Positions 1-11,889 of a DNA stretch of 64,000 nt are shown piece after piece. Numbering within the stretch: the first letter of the stretch is position 1; each line of letters starts with the position of its first letter. The notes under the pieces are model-generated. The model had not been told where the DNA came from. It saw only the letters and a program-made list of their open reading frames with translations, and searched no databases. Position numbers and translations under genes: made by a program. The stretch covers positions 10,440,501-10,504,500 of the forward strand of contig JBBDHG010000003.1 in assembly GCA_037951165.1 (NCBI GenBank), in the 5' to 3' direction. The stretch comes from Lophius americanus. Taxonomy: Eukaryota; Chordata; Actinopteri; Lophiiformes; Lophiidae.

Positions 1-555
1 CGTAAACTGCAAGAATTGCAAAGTTGACAGCTGTTCTGGCATGGAGCACGTCGGTAAACTCTGGAGTACGTGAAGCGGAGGCTAGTGAGTTAGCTAGCTA
101 GCTCAATGTTAAAAGGCACGTACTTCACGTTTGTTAGGTTTAACGTTACTATTTTGAAATGTGTTAAGTTGTTAATGAGGTGGAATATACCATATAACTA
201 TTATAATATCTCAATGATCCTCTTCTTGTTACTTCTTCTTGGTACAGTAAGCCATTTGATTTCACAGTCTGTTATAAAAGCAGTTAAGTTCAGTAAAAAA
301 AAAGGCACATTGGAATGAAGCACTCATCTTTATTGTCTTAATTGTTAGTTGGCATGTGCCTAAATCACCCTAAAGCTAAATTAAAAAGCTGTTAGCTAAA
401 TAAGAGCCATTTAGTAACTATATGACTTTTTTTTTAAAATTTATATGACATTTATTCAACCCGAGAAAAATATCCGTAATACCACTTAGTCAATTAATCG
501 TTTCAATAGTCGATTGTCAATGAATCTTTCAAAATAGTTGTTAGTTGCAGACCTA
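1..555 (+). repeat. Dispersed repeat, copy A (hAT-like non-autonomous element, cut by window edge)
   Basis: This stretch matches, in inverted orientation, the block at 50338-50895. Shared landmarks in the same order are a GGAGCA..GTGAAG-GGAGGCT block, a GCTAGCTAGCTC tract, the words TTAAAAGGCA and GTACTTCA, TTGGCATGTGC, TAAAGCTAAATT, and an end reading CTGCAACTAA on the reverse strand. The GGCTGCAACTAA end resembles hAT-type termini common in fish. No open frame of note lies inside, so it is probably a non-autonomous element. Two diverged copies in one window show a repeat; the hAT assignment is inference. Confidence 0.6.
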
Positions 556-1955
556 CTATGCACACTAACACTTCCGGCGTTTTATAACACAAAGCAACCA
601 CTATTAAAAAAAAAAACACTGATAAAAGTTTGAAATAACTTGATGAATCTCTCCGATAAGCTTTAAATAGAGTTTTCACCAGTGAGTCAGCTGACATTTA
701 TACTGCCACGGGGGTGCTGGTAAATTATTTAATAAATGGAGATGGGAGCCCCGGCAGACTTGAAAGCCTCCTCAGGGTTCTTGAGACTGAGTTGTGCTTC
801 AGGATAAGCTAAGTCTACAATCCATCTCATCAGGCCTTCAAGTAATTCTGTCTCCCGCTGAAACACTTCTTTTCATCACACCTAAAACTCCTGCTTTTTG
901 CTGTGATATTTTTGAGTTTATAAAAGCCATTTGGAATTGAAATTGGCGAAACAGAAGCAGTAAAAGCAACTTGTATTCCTTCTTAACTGTTTTTGAGTAC
1001 ATGAAAAAGGTCTACATAATGAAGTGCAAAATTCAATTCTACCTCATTAACTATTCACACAGGCCAAGTATTACCTGGGGACCTACAGTCATTTGTAATA
1101 ATTCTGGAGGACGTCAGCGAGGTTAATCCTGTGCGAGTGCGCCTTGCCATAAATTTAAAGTAAATATGTCATCGCAAATTATCTACTGATTTCGCCAAAC
1201 ACGGAGGTGATTTAATAATTTCGGTTATCTCAGTTATTTTGCGTTAGAATTAGAATTTATTGTTCCCTCCTTTTTCTCCTCTCTCTTGATCGAATTATAG
1301 CAGCCGGGGTGGACATAATGTAAGACAATTTCCGATGAGTCATCCGATACACATTGGTTCTCGCAACTAGCTCCTTCTTCATCAACACTCGAGCCGGGTG
1401 ATCCACGGTTAAGACTTATAGCAGCAAGGGGTTTGTTGCGACACTGACTCAACCTCTAGCGATGAGGTGGGTACGGTAGACTTCTGTTGGGAAGTTAGAG
1501 GTCGCGGTGATTTCCACCCAGGCGTGTGTCCAGCCAGCATCCAGGACCCCTGCTCCTGTCTCAAACACACCCCTATGCGCTGACAGCTGACCTGCTTGCA
1601 GCAGCGGGTGTTACACAGAGCCTTGACATATTCAGGGAGAAATGTGAGTAAATTCGAGTAAAACACAGACGTGTGGTGCATTCGCACGGGATATTATCCC
1701 CCACTGACAGACAAAACCCTCCAGTGTAGCACTGGAGCCGGTGTTGCATCAAACCCCCTTCTGTGACAACTTCTGTGATCACTCGGCTCTGTGTTGATGA
1801 AGAACACAGCTGGCTGCGAAAATTGTTAATGTGACTTTGCTTCTGTCACATTTTCATACAGGGTAGGGCCTGACTGGAGCCAAAAAACAACGGACGTAAT
1901 CACGTAGCCAGTATGTTGTGGTGTTGCAAGAAAAAACAGTGTACGAAAAGCCATG
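556..1955. other. Intergenic, no gene recognised
   Basis: A GC-richer patch at about 1360-1760 carries three overlapping short antisense frames. None has recognisable motifs or clear splice signals, so no gene is called. The rest is AT-rich unique-looking sequence. Confidence 0.4.
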
Positions 1956-1959
1956 TCTG

Positions 1960-2016
1960 GACTTTAAAGATAAACGTCGACATCATCGATCACGTCGACT
2001 AGTCGCGGCAGCCCTA
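1960..2016 (-). repeat. hAT-like terminal fragment
   Basis: Read on the minus strand this begins AGGGCTGCCGCGACTAGTCG and continues through GACGTGATCGATGATGTCG. It is a CGA/TCG-rich end of the kind found on fish hAT-type elements. The other terminus was not found, so only a fragment is called. Confidence 0.4.
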
Positions 2017-5000
2017 ATTCTCTATATCTTTGATTCTGTCATTTGACACGTTTACTTTTTTTTTTGCTTTATTCATGATGACTCATATAGTCAGGTGGTC
2101 TGATGTTGCCTAAATGAACTTTTACAAGATTTTAAGGGGACATCAGATTAGATTATCCATCATGAAGTCGGTCACTCTTGATCTGTATTGTATATGAAAA
2201 CGTCTGGCATTAATATAGTCAAATGTCTTCATAATTTAGCTTAGAAATGAGCCCATAATAGTCTCAGTGGAACAGTTTCTCCATTACATTAAAAGACAAT
2301 AAAAGGTCCAATATTAACTTTCATCCCTCATCTGCCTCTTGTTATGCTTTTTTTTTTCTCTATAAAGGCTCCCAGACCTTTAATTGTAATTATATATCCC
2401 ATCATTACTACAATCAGTAAAAAAAACAAGTAAAGAAGATGCTAAAGCTGAAGGAACGACACTTTTCGGGTGTATGCTGCGCCTCATGTAATTACGCTCA
2501 TCTAGAATTTCAGTTGTCTTTAGTTAAAATGTAAATGAAAGTAAGTCTATCATTTCACTTAATTAGAGACGACGCAAAAACTTTAAGAGGATCATTGATC
2601 TTTCATTGGCTCATTATATGAAAATGACACAGCCTATCAAAAACCAAAGTCAAAAAACAATTCATCTTTTATATTTTTTTCTCTCTTCAGGTTTTAGACA
2701 GGGACTTGATCACAACCCAGATGGGCTGGCTGTACTTTCATTAGCTGAATGATATAATAAAGAATGGCTCTAAAAAGCATGTATACCTCCAACAAGGCAA
2801 AACAATGTTCCACATTGTCTGCTTAGCTCTCCTGGCCTTAGCTATTAAAAATTCCTGAATCCACCCCTTCATCCTGATCTGCACGAACGTTCTTGGCTCA
2901 TGACGCATCCTTCCCCCAAGTTCCACGGTAATCTATCCGGCAGTTTCAATGTGATCTCCCTGACAAACAAACAAACCGACCAATCATCAGGCACGGGAGG
3001 AAAGTCCTTGGCAGATAACTGTAATGGCTACAGCACAGAAATCATCCCTCTTAATAAGTTATTGAACAGCAGAGGGAGGGAGTGGGGGAAGAGAGGGGAG
3101 AGATTGTGCACTCGCCTCGAGAGGCGTGCTTGTATTTGCATGTTTTCTAAGTAAAGTGTCGCCTTTCTCCTCATTGTTCTTGTCCTTTCATTTTGCATTT
3201 ACCCTCATCTTCTTCACATTCCCCAATCCCCTTCATACCCCTAATAATGTCACTGTTATCCTCTCAGCAGTCGCGCTCTTCCACAGTTTGTTTTATGTAT
3301 TTCTCCTACTTGCTATACTACAGATCCATGTACTGTTTAACCTTTCTCCCTTGTGTATCGTTCCTCCCCACTGTTACCATCTAGCAACTGTTTTCAGATT
3401 TCAGTGAGGCTCTGGGTTACAAAATACAGTATTCACCAAGACAAAAACAAAATCAATATCTGTCCGAACTAAACCCAGCTCACAGGCAGGTAGGCAGATC
3501 TGCCAACGACACTGGCTCAAGTCCTCCAACAAAGTTCAATGACAGTCGACTGAAACAACAAAAAAGACAACCTTCCTTTGGTTTTAATCACCGCAAACGC
3601 TCCTTAACATTGTATTTGTCTGTCTCTTATTTAAAAGTTATTTGATGCTTTAGATCAGCGCTTCCAGATTATTATTTTTTTTTAGTCACAGCACCTTTTC
3701 GAAGTCTCCAAAACCGAGTCACTCATTTCTCAACTCGATTTTGAAAAAATACAATCTGCATCCTTATGAGGGCCAATGCACACACAGATTTAGCTCCTTC
3801 AGTAACTCCCTATACTTGAGTTCGATATCAGTTAAGTTTCTAATGCTCAATTGTAGAAATGGATCACTTAGAATGGTGGCAGAATTGTTAAGGGGGGAAC
3901 TTATAAGCATTTGGTAGTCCACCTTCACGGAGCTGAAATACTGAGTAGGTGATCACACTGATCTTTAGTCTAGCTGCTGAGCTCTACTCCACACATTTCT
4001 CACGTGCCAAAGGATGATGAAAGTGATTGGTCAGATTCAGAGTTGTTGGATTCTGGAGTCTTTCTTTTCACAACTGTTGTATGTTAGTCTGTGTGCCTCA
4101 CGTAACACATGATACACTCTCGTAATTCATTGTGCATGAATGAAATCTGTAGCAGATAGTATTATATAATCATATGACGACCAGTCATAAACTGAGTCAC
4201 AGTTTATAATGTAACAAGAATGTCAGAAAAATAGTGATGATTTATGTGGGGGTTAATTATCTGCACTTTCTAACAAATTTTAGACGGTTAATTGTTATTT
4301 TGTGACGATGCGATCCTAGAAAGTTTGAAAAAAGTGGGTTTAACAATACTTCACCTATTCTTGTAGGAACAAATGCGGTCAAGGAAAAGTTCCCTTATGA
4401 ATGACAACATGCTAGATGAACCGCTTTATTTTGTGTTTAACTTTTCCATGTCAGATATTCGTGAAATAAAGCACATCAATTCCCAGTCAGACAGTTTGGT
4501 CCACGACAATCAGAAGTCAATCCTGGAAGCCTTTTTTTGTGTGTTCACTGGTTCAGTGTTTAAGTTGGTTTTGGTTACAGCCCTGAGTCCAGAGTTCAAG
4601 ACTTTTGGTCTATCTACTAATGGCTGGGTGAAGTGAAAAACATAACTTGCCTAGGTATTCTTTAACCTGCCACAAAACAGCAAGTTCTCAAATACAGGGA
4701 TTGTTTGCTTCTAATTGCTTTCAAAATTTTCATTTGTTTCTAATTGTTGAGGCTTGTTTGATTGATTGCGAAAAGAAAACAATGTGAAAATAATTGTGAT
4801 AGGATTTTCCACGATTTTCTGAACATTTATAAACCAATAAATTCAATGATTAGAAATGAATCAGCAGAATAATCCATTATGAAAATCATTAGTTGTAATC
4901 ATATATAAAACTATTTCAAATGAGTTCAACGTCAAACAACTACAACAATAAAATCCTGCTGAGTTCCCCCTGGCCCTGAGGGTGATATGTAGCTGATGGG

Positions 5001-6660
5001 GTCCTGTGGGTTTTTATGGAAAGTGAGTTTATTCCAGGGCGTGAGAAGCACAGGGATGTTGTTGCATTTACAGAAATGTGTTTCATGCTATGCCATAAAA
5101 TGTAGTAAAGTTGCTGTAAAGTTTAGTTAAGTTATTCCCAGTCAAAATATATAGATAAGCAATGAAAGTCTGTGTACTGTGTGTTGTCAGAGAAGAGAGA
5201 TAAAAAGTCCCTGTGAAATGCTACTTACCACGGATAGATTCTACCAGTGGAAACACTGAGATAGTGAAAGAACTCTAGCAATAATGGAGAGCGAGGTTCC
5301 ATCAAAGAATTATGACTCAGTAGAGTTTTGTGTCTTGACTACAAGATAAGAGCTTGTAGTGAAGGCGTAGTAGGGTATAAGGGAACTGACCGGATTTATT
5401 TTATTTGCTTACACAGAACTTAAGTACAATTGGCAAGTGCCAACACTGGACCTTGAACCTAATCCTCAACAAAAGATAGTCTGTAACATGAACCCAAGAA
5501 AAAAAACAACTTGTTTACATTTTTATTTTGTTTAAGCAATGTTCAGTGATTAAATAATTTAGTGTCAGAGGTATAGGTATTTCATAAAGTCAGGCTCGCA
5601 GCTGGATGTAGCAACAGACAAGCAGTTATTCCGCCACTCCAATGTGTATAAATTCAATGGACACATAGTGTGTGTCTGTTTTATTCTAATTCTGAGACGG
5701 CAGTGGAGGTAGTAATGGAGGGAATTCAGAGGTATAAAAGTGAGGCGGAAGGCAAGATGGGAGTGTCAGGTTTTGATGACGAATGTCAGCCCTCAACAGG
5801 ATGACTAAAAACAGCTGGTGTAAAAAATGTGTCTGACGGATTTTTGGCCAGACTGAGGTTGATACATTTTCAGCAGTCACTTTGCTGGACCAATGCTACA
5901 ATCTTTAAATCTTACCAAAATAAACTGCTACCTTAAACTACAGTGATGTGAGCTTTCCACAGTATTCTTCAGCTTAAAAGCATTTATCTGTAAAATAGAG
6001 AAAACTTTAGAAGCAACAGCAAAACCCAATAAAAAAGACACTGTATGGTGGAGCGATGAATTCACTTTAACGCTTGAACGCTGAGAGTAACAGTGAGTCC
6101 GTATCAAGGATTTACAAAAAACTTAAATCAACAAATCAATAGCCTGTTTGCCCTCAACAAACAACTCTCTATTTCTTTTAGTTTTCTTATAAACTTATTC
6201 AAACTCCTGCGTCCTCCAGCTGCAGCAGTCACACTTGGGGGATATGGCAGCTCAAAAACTGTAATCAGAACATCCATGGAGGCCGGGTGCTGAATAAAAT
6301 GTGCCTGTTTAGTGTTTTTCCAGCTGGGCTGAACTGAAGAGATAGAAATTCAACCAACAGCCAGAGTGTCTCTCTGGAGACAGGATGTCGGCACCACCAT
6401 CGCTACAGTTGTTAAAACTACCAAGATGAGAGTGGCGTTAATCTACTCCCCTTCATGGGCGCTTCATAGCAAATTAGGGACATAAAAGAATATAAAATCC
6501 GTTCCCCTTTGGCAGCAGAAGGAATGATGGAAAAGAGCGACACAGAAGGCAGGCTAAAAAGGGTCAACACTGACTGGGAAGGATAACAAGAAGCCTGTCA
6601 GTCCCAAAAAGTTAACCTGATTTCTCAAATCATTGTATTGCTCATGTTCCAACTGATGTG
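2017..6660. other. Intergenic, no gene recognised
   Basis: Mostly AT-rich single-copy-looking sequence. No exon chain with consistent splice phases was found on either strand, and the short open frames show no known domain. Confidence 0.4.
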
Positions 6661-6667
6661 AACAACT

Positions 6668-6712
6668 AAATACCCCGTCTGGGGATAACGAAGTTTCTAT
6701 CTATCTATCATA
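6668..6712 (+). repeat. Non-LTR element 3' tail with (CTAT)n end
   Basis: The words AATACCCCGTCTGGGGATAA, then AAGTTTCTATCTATCTATC, have the form of a short stem followed by a tetranucleotide tail, as at the 3' ends of fish LINEs and SINEs. Only the tail remains. Confidence 0.5.
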
Positions 6713-6839
6713 AAAAGGATTTTTTCTCATCACGTAAAACTGAGACTCATGTGTAGGCCGATGGAGCGCAACCTCCATTTTGACTATGACACAAAGCCCA
6801 AGCCTGAACTCAATTACTGGCGTTTTTAAACCCCCACCA

Positions 6840-7200
6840 TAACAGACTCAAACAAATGCAGTGGATCCTTTTTTCCTAGGTATGGAGGAGATGCATTCTA
6901 AATCCTGTCAGCTCACTCGCCGTGACACTTAACACCCCTTTGACTAAACAATGTGTTTGTATAGCTGATTATAACAGCTCACTGTAATGGTTTTGTCACG
7001 GTGCAGCACATTTCCTTACAAATAAAACTGCAGCTGAACCAGGAAATGATTTGACAGCAAATCTAGCAACACACATCAATAAATGCCAGGGATCAATTAT
7101 TTATGAATAATGTCATCTCACAAAACTCTGGCGCTATATGGTGCATGATTTCAAAATGTCATCTTGCTTTTCAATAGCTCATGAGACTGAATGGAGAAAG
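6840..7200. other. Repeat-poor intergenic stretch, possible conserved non-coding element
   Basis: A balanced-composition stretch without microsatellites, transposon motifs or coding frames. Such islands near developmental genes are often conserved enhancers in vertebrates. I cannot show conservation from one sequence, so this is only a candidate. Confidence 0.2.
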
Positions 7201-7574
7201 CGCCTCATCATGCATGCTTTGAGTGGCTTTCTCCCAGCAGACAGCAGATCTCCCTCTCTCTTTCTCTGTCTCCCTCTCTTTTAGCACGCTGACATTTAGA
7301 CTACAGTGAAGGCAGCGAGAGGAGAGGAAGTCGAAGAAAGGATTCTCCCCTGAAAAGGGACAGCGAGAGACTCTTACCATCCAAAGGTGTGCCCTGGTCG
7401 GTACCACCTGAAATCAAGACGGTTGGAGCTGCTCGGCCAGCAGCATCAAAAATTTATACTTATTTGTTAGGTAGGAAAGCAATTTTCAAAATGGCCTCTG
7501 GTGGTTCTTCATTGCTATAAATAAACAAAGGAAGCGGCAGGAAATTTTTAAAGCTGCATTTAATATTCCATGAA

Positions 7575-7660
7575 TTTGGTTCAAAGATACACACCTACCA
7601 GCCATAACATTATAACTATTACAGGTGACGTGAATAATATTTTGTTGCAAACAGACCCGT
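7575..7660 (+). repeat. Tc1-like terminal fragment
   Basis: The words CAGCCATAACATTATAACTA and ACAGGTGACGTGAATAATAT match the general form of a fish Tc1-like terminus (CCATAACATTATGACC ... ACAGGTGAAGTGAATAAC). A related but separate piece is at 29866-29915. No transposase is attached. Confidence 0.45.
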
Positions 7661-7849
7661 TTTTCAATTCAATTCAATACTTTATGAAGGAAACAGCTCA
7701 TGTAGGGGTCCTTAGCAAAATAAATAAAATTTACAAAAAAAACAACAAAAAAAACATAACAAACCAAAACGAAAAACAACAATTAGAGCAAAGGCTGTCC
7801 ACACGATCAAACCTTTGCATACAGGCTAAAACGCCAATGGTGTCACATT

Positions 7850-9030
7850 CTAGATGAGAGCCTGACTGTACTCATAGCGGGGTTGGTTGAAGCTAAAATA
7901 ATGCTGTAAGCAGAATCAGAGAGCCTACACATACATCTATAGATGAGATTTCGTATGACAGCAGAGCAGGTGGGTACATGAGCATTAGCAAACATTTGGC
8001 TTGCGCTGCAGCTTCTCGGGGCTTTTAGCAGCAACCTCATGCTGTCGTTATAAGCCGCCGTGAGTCTCTGCATGCTGCCTTTCCTGTAGCAACGCCACAG
8101 CTGGTCCGTATATAACGGGGTACAACACGCTTTAAAAAGAGAAATCTTGACAGTAACCGAACACAAACTAAATTTGCGAGCCAACATGTTTGCTTGTGCG
8201 TATAACTTACAACATTGTCTATAAATCTCCCTATCATCTGATAGATCATTGGTTATCATATGGCCCAGATATTTAGCCTCGTCACACACGTTAAGGGCAA
8301 TCCATGACAGGAGTAAATCAGGAAATACCAATTTTCTATCATCCTTGCTTCTGACTATAATAACATTAGTCTTATTTGAATTGAATATCATGTCAAAATC
8401 TGTACCATATTGAGAGCTTTCCTAAATAACTGTTGAAGACCAGCACTACAAGGAGAGAAAATCAACAAATCATGCGTACACCAGGTGGTTAATGAGAGAA
8501 TTACCAACCATACACCCCGTTCTCCCCACGGTCTTTCTCAAGGTAGACACTTTTCTACTAAGCCTCTCCGTTCTGCTTAGGAGCGCCGAGGTGTTACCAA
8601 ATCCAACAGGTGGAAGCTCATCCAAGTAATGCGACACAAACCTGGGAATGTTTTCTCCACGCTCGTTAAGCACTTCTGAGCGCACCTTAATGTTGTAAGT
8701 GTATTTCTGTGAGCCTTTGTGCGAGACACACTGCTGCGTTGTTTTTGAGCAAACTTCAAATAGAAGCCTCTCGGACTCTTCAATCCACTCAGATGAGAAA
8801 TTATTTGATGTCAACAAAAAAATTTCATCGTGGCTTAATGTCCTCATTATTATTACCAGGAAGTTCAGTAGCTCATCTTCCACTATCAACTTTCTATCAA
8901 TCATTTTATATATCTTAGGTTTAATACGATGGCGAACACCGCCACCAGGGTCAGCACGCAGGTCGATTGCTACCGCCGCAATCACTCCTCCCGTTAGTGG
9001 GTGTGATATAATAGTTACCAAGAGAACATC
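7850..9030 (-). mobile_element. Decayed, internally deleted LINE (ORF1 piece joined to reverse transcriptase C-terminal part)
   Basis: Two frames on the minus strand lie back to back. The upstream one (9021 to 8470) contains KPKIYKMIDRKLIVEDELLN, SEWIEESERLLFEVC and PRFVSHYLDELPPVGF, which I recognise as the ORF1 type of a fish non-LTR element. It runs into HLVYA, the start of the reverse transcriptase YADD motif, where the frame is lost. The downstream frame (8391 to 7843) carries the region after the RT palm: FNSNKTNVIIVRSKDD, AKYLGHMITND, KLYAQANMLARKF and AAYNDSMRLLLKAPR. Endonuclease and most of the RT are missing, so this is a deletion derivative with a frameshift near 8487. The clade is uncertain (Rex1-like is possible). 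Confidence 0.75.
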
Positions 9031-10240
9031 TCGTCCTGAAGTTTATGCCACAAACAAGAAAATGGACTGAGAGAAATTATTTATTTGATTTTGACAAGGG
9101 CCAAATTTGGTAGGCTAGACGACTGGGTAAATTAAACTTCATAACTGCAGATTCCTGTTGGCTGTTCCTGGTCTGTAGGGGATTATACCTACCAAATACT
9201 GTCTATGGACGGACAACCAGTAGTTCATGGCCAGTTTGGCCATAGTCATGGGCGCCTAAGGCACAAAGACACTCAGGGGGAGCAAAACCTAACCTGTGTT
9301 GTTACAAAGCTGCTGTAATACAAACGCCTAAAAAAGCTGGTTCTGATAGAACTTAAAGTATCTACTGCCATACGTGTTATACAGTTTTATTTTCCCTTCG
9401 AAATGTCAGACAATTGGTTTAAGGACCGAGGGTACATTAATTTCGACAGGTCAGAAAACATGCACTTTATACGTGGCCGACAAGCCTTGTGACTTCCACT
9501 GTAACTCTTCAAAATAAGAGCACGCAAATCATATACCTCATTAGAAAACTTTAAAGGAAGAAACTGGGAATCCGACAAAATTGGTATCAGCCGGTCAGAC
9601 ATAAAAGTTGTTGGTCGCTCAAGACAATTGCAATCAATGCACCTCTAATACACACTGAAAAAATTTGGATAATTACTTTTCAAATGCGTCAGATGTTTTA
9701 CAGAAACCCCACAATGGGTCAAAGGGAAAACAAGATACTTTTGCCTCCCACAGAAATAAACACTGGATAGGCCAGAAAGATTAAGCAAGAAAAAGACAGC
9801 GAGACAGAGATCTTAGAGGTCTGAACATTCACAAATGTAATCCGTGCACAAGAGGATATTCATCACGCAGAGAAACAGAAGGACAGTATTAAAAATGTCT
9901 CCCTCTCTGCGACAGGCAGGCCCCGAGGGAGAGATAACATAAACACCTAACTTGTACGACCATATAATAATTCATGTTAGCACTCTAGAGGACACTAAAA
10001 CGTAATGCTGGCCAGCAATTTGAAGCCCCAAATGTTCCATAAAAATTCTAATACCCCAATGCTGTTCTAGTTACAGAACACCTACCATCTCCCATGTTGA
10101 CAATGCAAAAATGTTAACCACTCATCCAAAGACATTAACAGTATCAACTGTATGACATTAACACTATTAACACTATGTATATTGTATAAGTTGCATTGCT
10201 GCTGAGGCCTGCATAGCAGTGGAATGCATTGACAGGCAGT
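9031..10240. other. Intergenic, no gene recognised
   Basis: No exon structure, recognised repeat or microsatellite of note. Short frames show no family motifs. Confidence 0.35.
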
Positions 10241-10242
10241 GA

Positions 10243-10286
10243 GCCTGCAAGGGCTTCCAAGAATGTTCTTGGAAGCCCTTGCAGGC
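10243..10286. repeat. Perfect 21-bp palindrome with 2-base spacer
   Basis: The left arm (10243-10263) starts GCCTGCAAGGGCTTCC and the right arm (10266-10286) is its exact reverse complement. Only the two bases TG (10264-10265) separate them. The symmetry stops abruptly outside the arms. It could form a cruciform, be a small fold-back duplication, or be an assembly error. Confidence 0.9.
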
Positions 10287-10289
10287 AAC

Positions 10290-11400
10290 CAATGCTATAT
10301 CTTCCCATATAGCTTCGCCTGCTTTCGTTCCTCCCATCGATCTTTCTGCCTTACTGCACGCCACCTCCCTCCGTTTCTCTCCCCCATCTTCCTCTCACGC
10401 TTCACTCTTCACACGTCTCTGCTCTACTCCCATCTTCTGTGTCTCTGTGTCCTCCCTCCATCCCTCTTTGCACAACCAAGAGGCATACAGCTTCTCATAA
10501 CTCTTCATTAGAGCCTTCCCAGGATCCAGCAGCTGCATCGTGCAACAGAGCAAAGTCCAACTATAACCAGAGAGAGGGGACTGAGCCCCAGAGATAATTA
10601 TCTCAGTCTGGAAAATAACATCATACCCCAATCCGCCGTCTCTGTGTTTGGGTGCCGGCAAGAGGGCTGAAGCTGGCATTGATTACAGCCTCTTATAGAA
10701 AATAAGTTTGAGCGCTGAAGCGCCTGAGGCATTAATGACACAGAATCACGATTACAAAATATGCCTGTATGTAGCTCTATGGGATATCAGTTGGAATTTT
10801 ATCAGCCCAACAAAGTTACATGTGTAAACTAATCCACACGGAGCCGATATGACAGTTGAGGGCAATAACATTTATTTTTTCTGTTTAAAATCGTATCTTT
10901 ACATCATTACATTGATTTTTCTTCAGTTAAGTTCCAGTTTTTACAGTTCTATTCTGTAGTTTTTTTTGCCCGGCGTGTGGATGAGGATTGCGATGGGGGG
11001 TGTCGGGTGAAATTGTTTTAAAATTATTTTAATATATATCCTGCTTTTATAGTTTTTGCTTATGTCCATTTTATGTAGTTTATTTTTGTCTTGTGTGTGG
11101 ATGGGGGTTGTGGTAAGAAGAAATTGTTTCATACCGTGTAAAGCCCTTTCTGTTACAGTCTTATGCATGAACAGTGCTTTATAAATAAAGTTTATACCGA
11201 TAGATTTTTTAATATGCTTCAATTTCAGTTAAAGAAAGTTTGTCCAAATACGAACACTCATACTCAAGGTCAGAAGAAGCTTATTAGTTTGAATAAAATC
11301 TCTGGAGCTTCACTGCAAAACAGATTTAAAATCATTGATCATGATCAAAATCTATCCTACAAGATTGCTTGCAGGCTCATGTGAATTTTCTCATGCAGTC
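10290..11400. other. Intergenic, no gene recognised
   Basis: Holds a C/T-rich patch at about 10330-10480 and AT-rich DNA after 10700. At about 10965-11005 and 11085-11120 the word GTGTGGATG(A/G)GG recurs in a similar T-rich setting, suggesting a small local duplication. No coding exon is supported. Confidence 0.35.
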
Positions 11401-11411
11401 TACATGTGTTA

Positions 11412-11662
11412 TGGGCGGCTGTGGCTCAGTGGGTAAAGCGGCCGACTCCCAATCGGAAGGTAGCCGGTTCGAATCCCACCAGGGTCCACTTGCCGTAGGG
11501 TCCTTGAGCATGACCCTGAATCCTTAGCTCCCCGGGCGCTCCACGAGGGGCTGCCCACTGCTCCCTCAGGGACGGGTCAAATGCAGAGAAGTAATTTCAC
11601 TATGTTGTACTGTGTATGACTCTATGTGACTAATAAAGGATTCTTTCTTTCTTTCTTATGAG
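11412..11662 (+). mobile_element. tRNA-derived SINE
   Basis: The head resembles a tRNA gene: A box TGGCTCAGTGG (11422-11432) and B box GGTTCGAATCC (11466-11476), the two internal RNA polymerase III promoter elements. The body continues past the tRNA-like part with CCTTGAGCATGACCCTGAAT and TCAAATGCAGAGAAGTAATT. It ends in ACTAATAAAGGATTC and a (TTTC)n tail. The long non-tRNA body and tail make it a SINE, not a working tRNA gene. A related tail lies in reverse at 15286-15355. Confidence 0.85.
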
Positions 11663-11889
11663 GATTTGGAGAGGCCTATGACTGGGTCCCACGCGGGGTC
11701 CTGTGGGGCTACCGCAGGAGTATGCCGCACCGGGTCCATTGCTGCGAGCCATACAGTCCTGTCCAGCCAAAATGAGGGTTGTGTCCGTATCCTCAGAAGA
11801 AGGTCAGACATGTTTTCCGTGGGTATCGAACCCTGCCATGGTTGTGCCTAGTTTTTCATTCTTGTTAAAATATTCATAGATCTCATGGC

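Noticed and set aside
1234..1782. Three overlapping minus-strand frames in a GC-richer patch
   Set aside because: No known motif, no coherent splice structure, and frames overlap each other. Most likely chance or old repeat.
11412..11485. Functional tRNA gene
   Set aside because: A and B boxes are present, but the sequence continues into a SINE body and tail, and the tRNA fold is imperfect.
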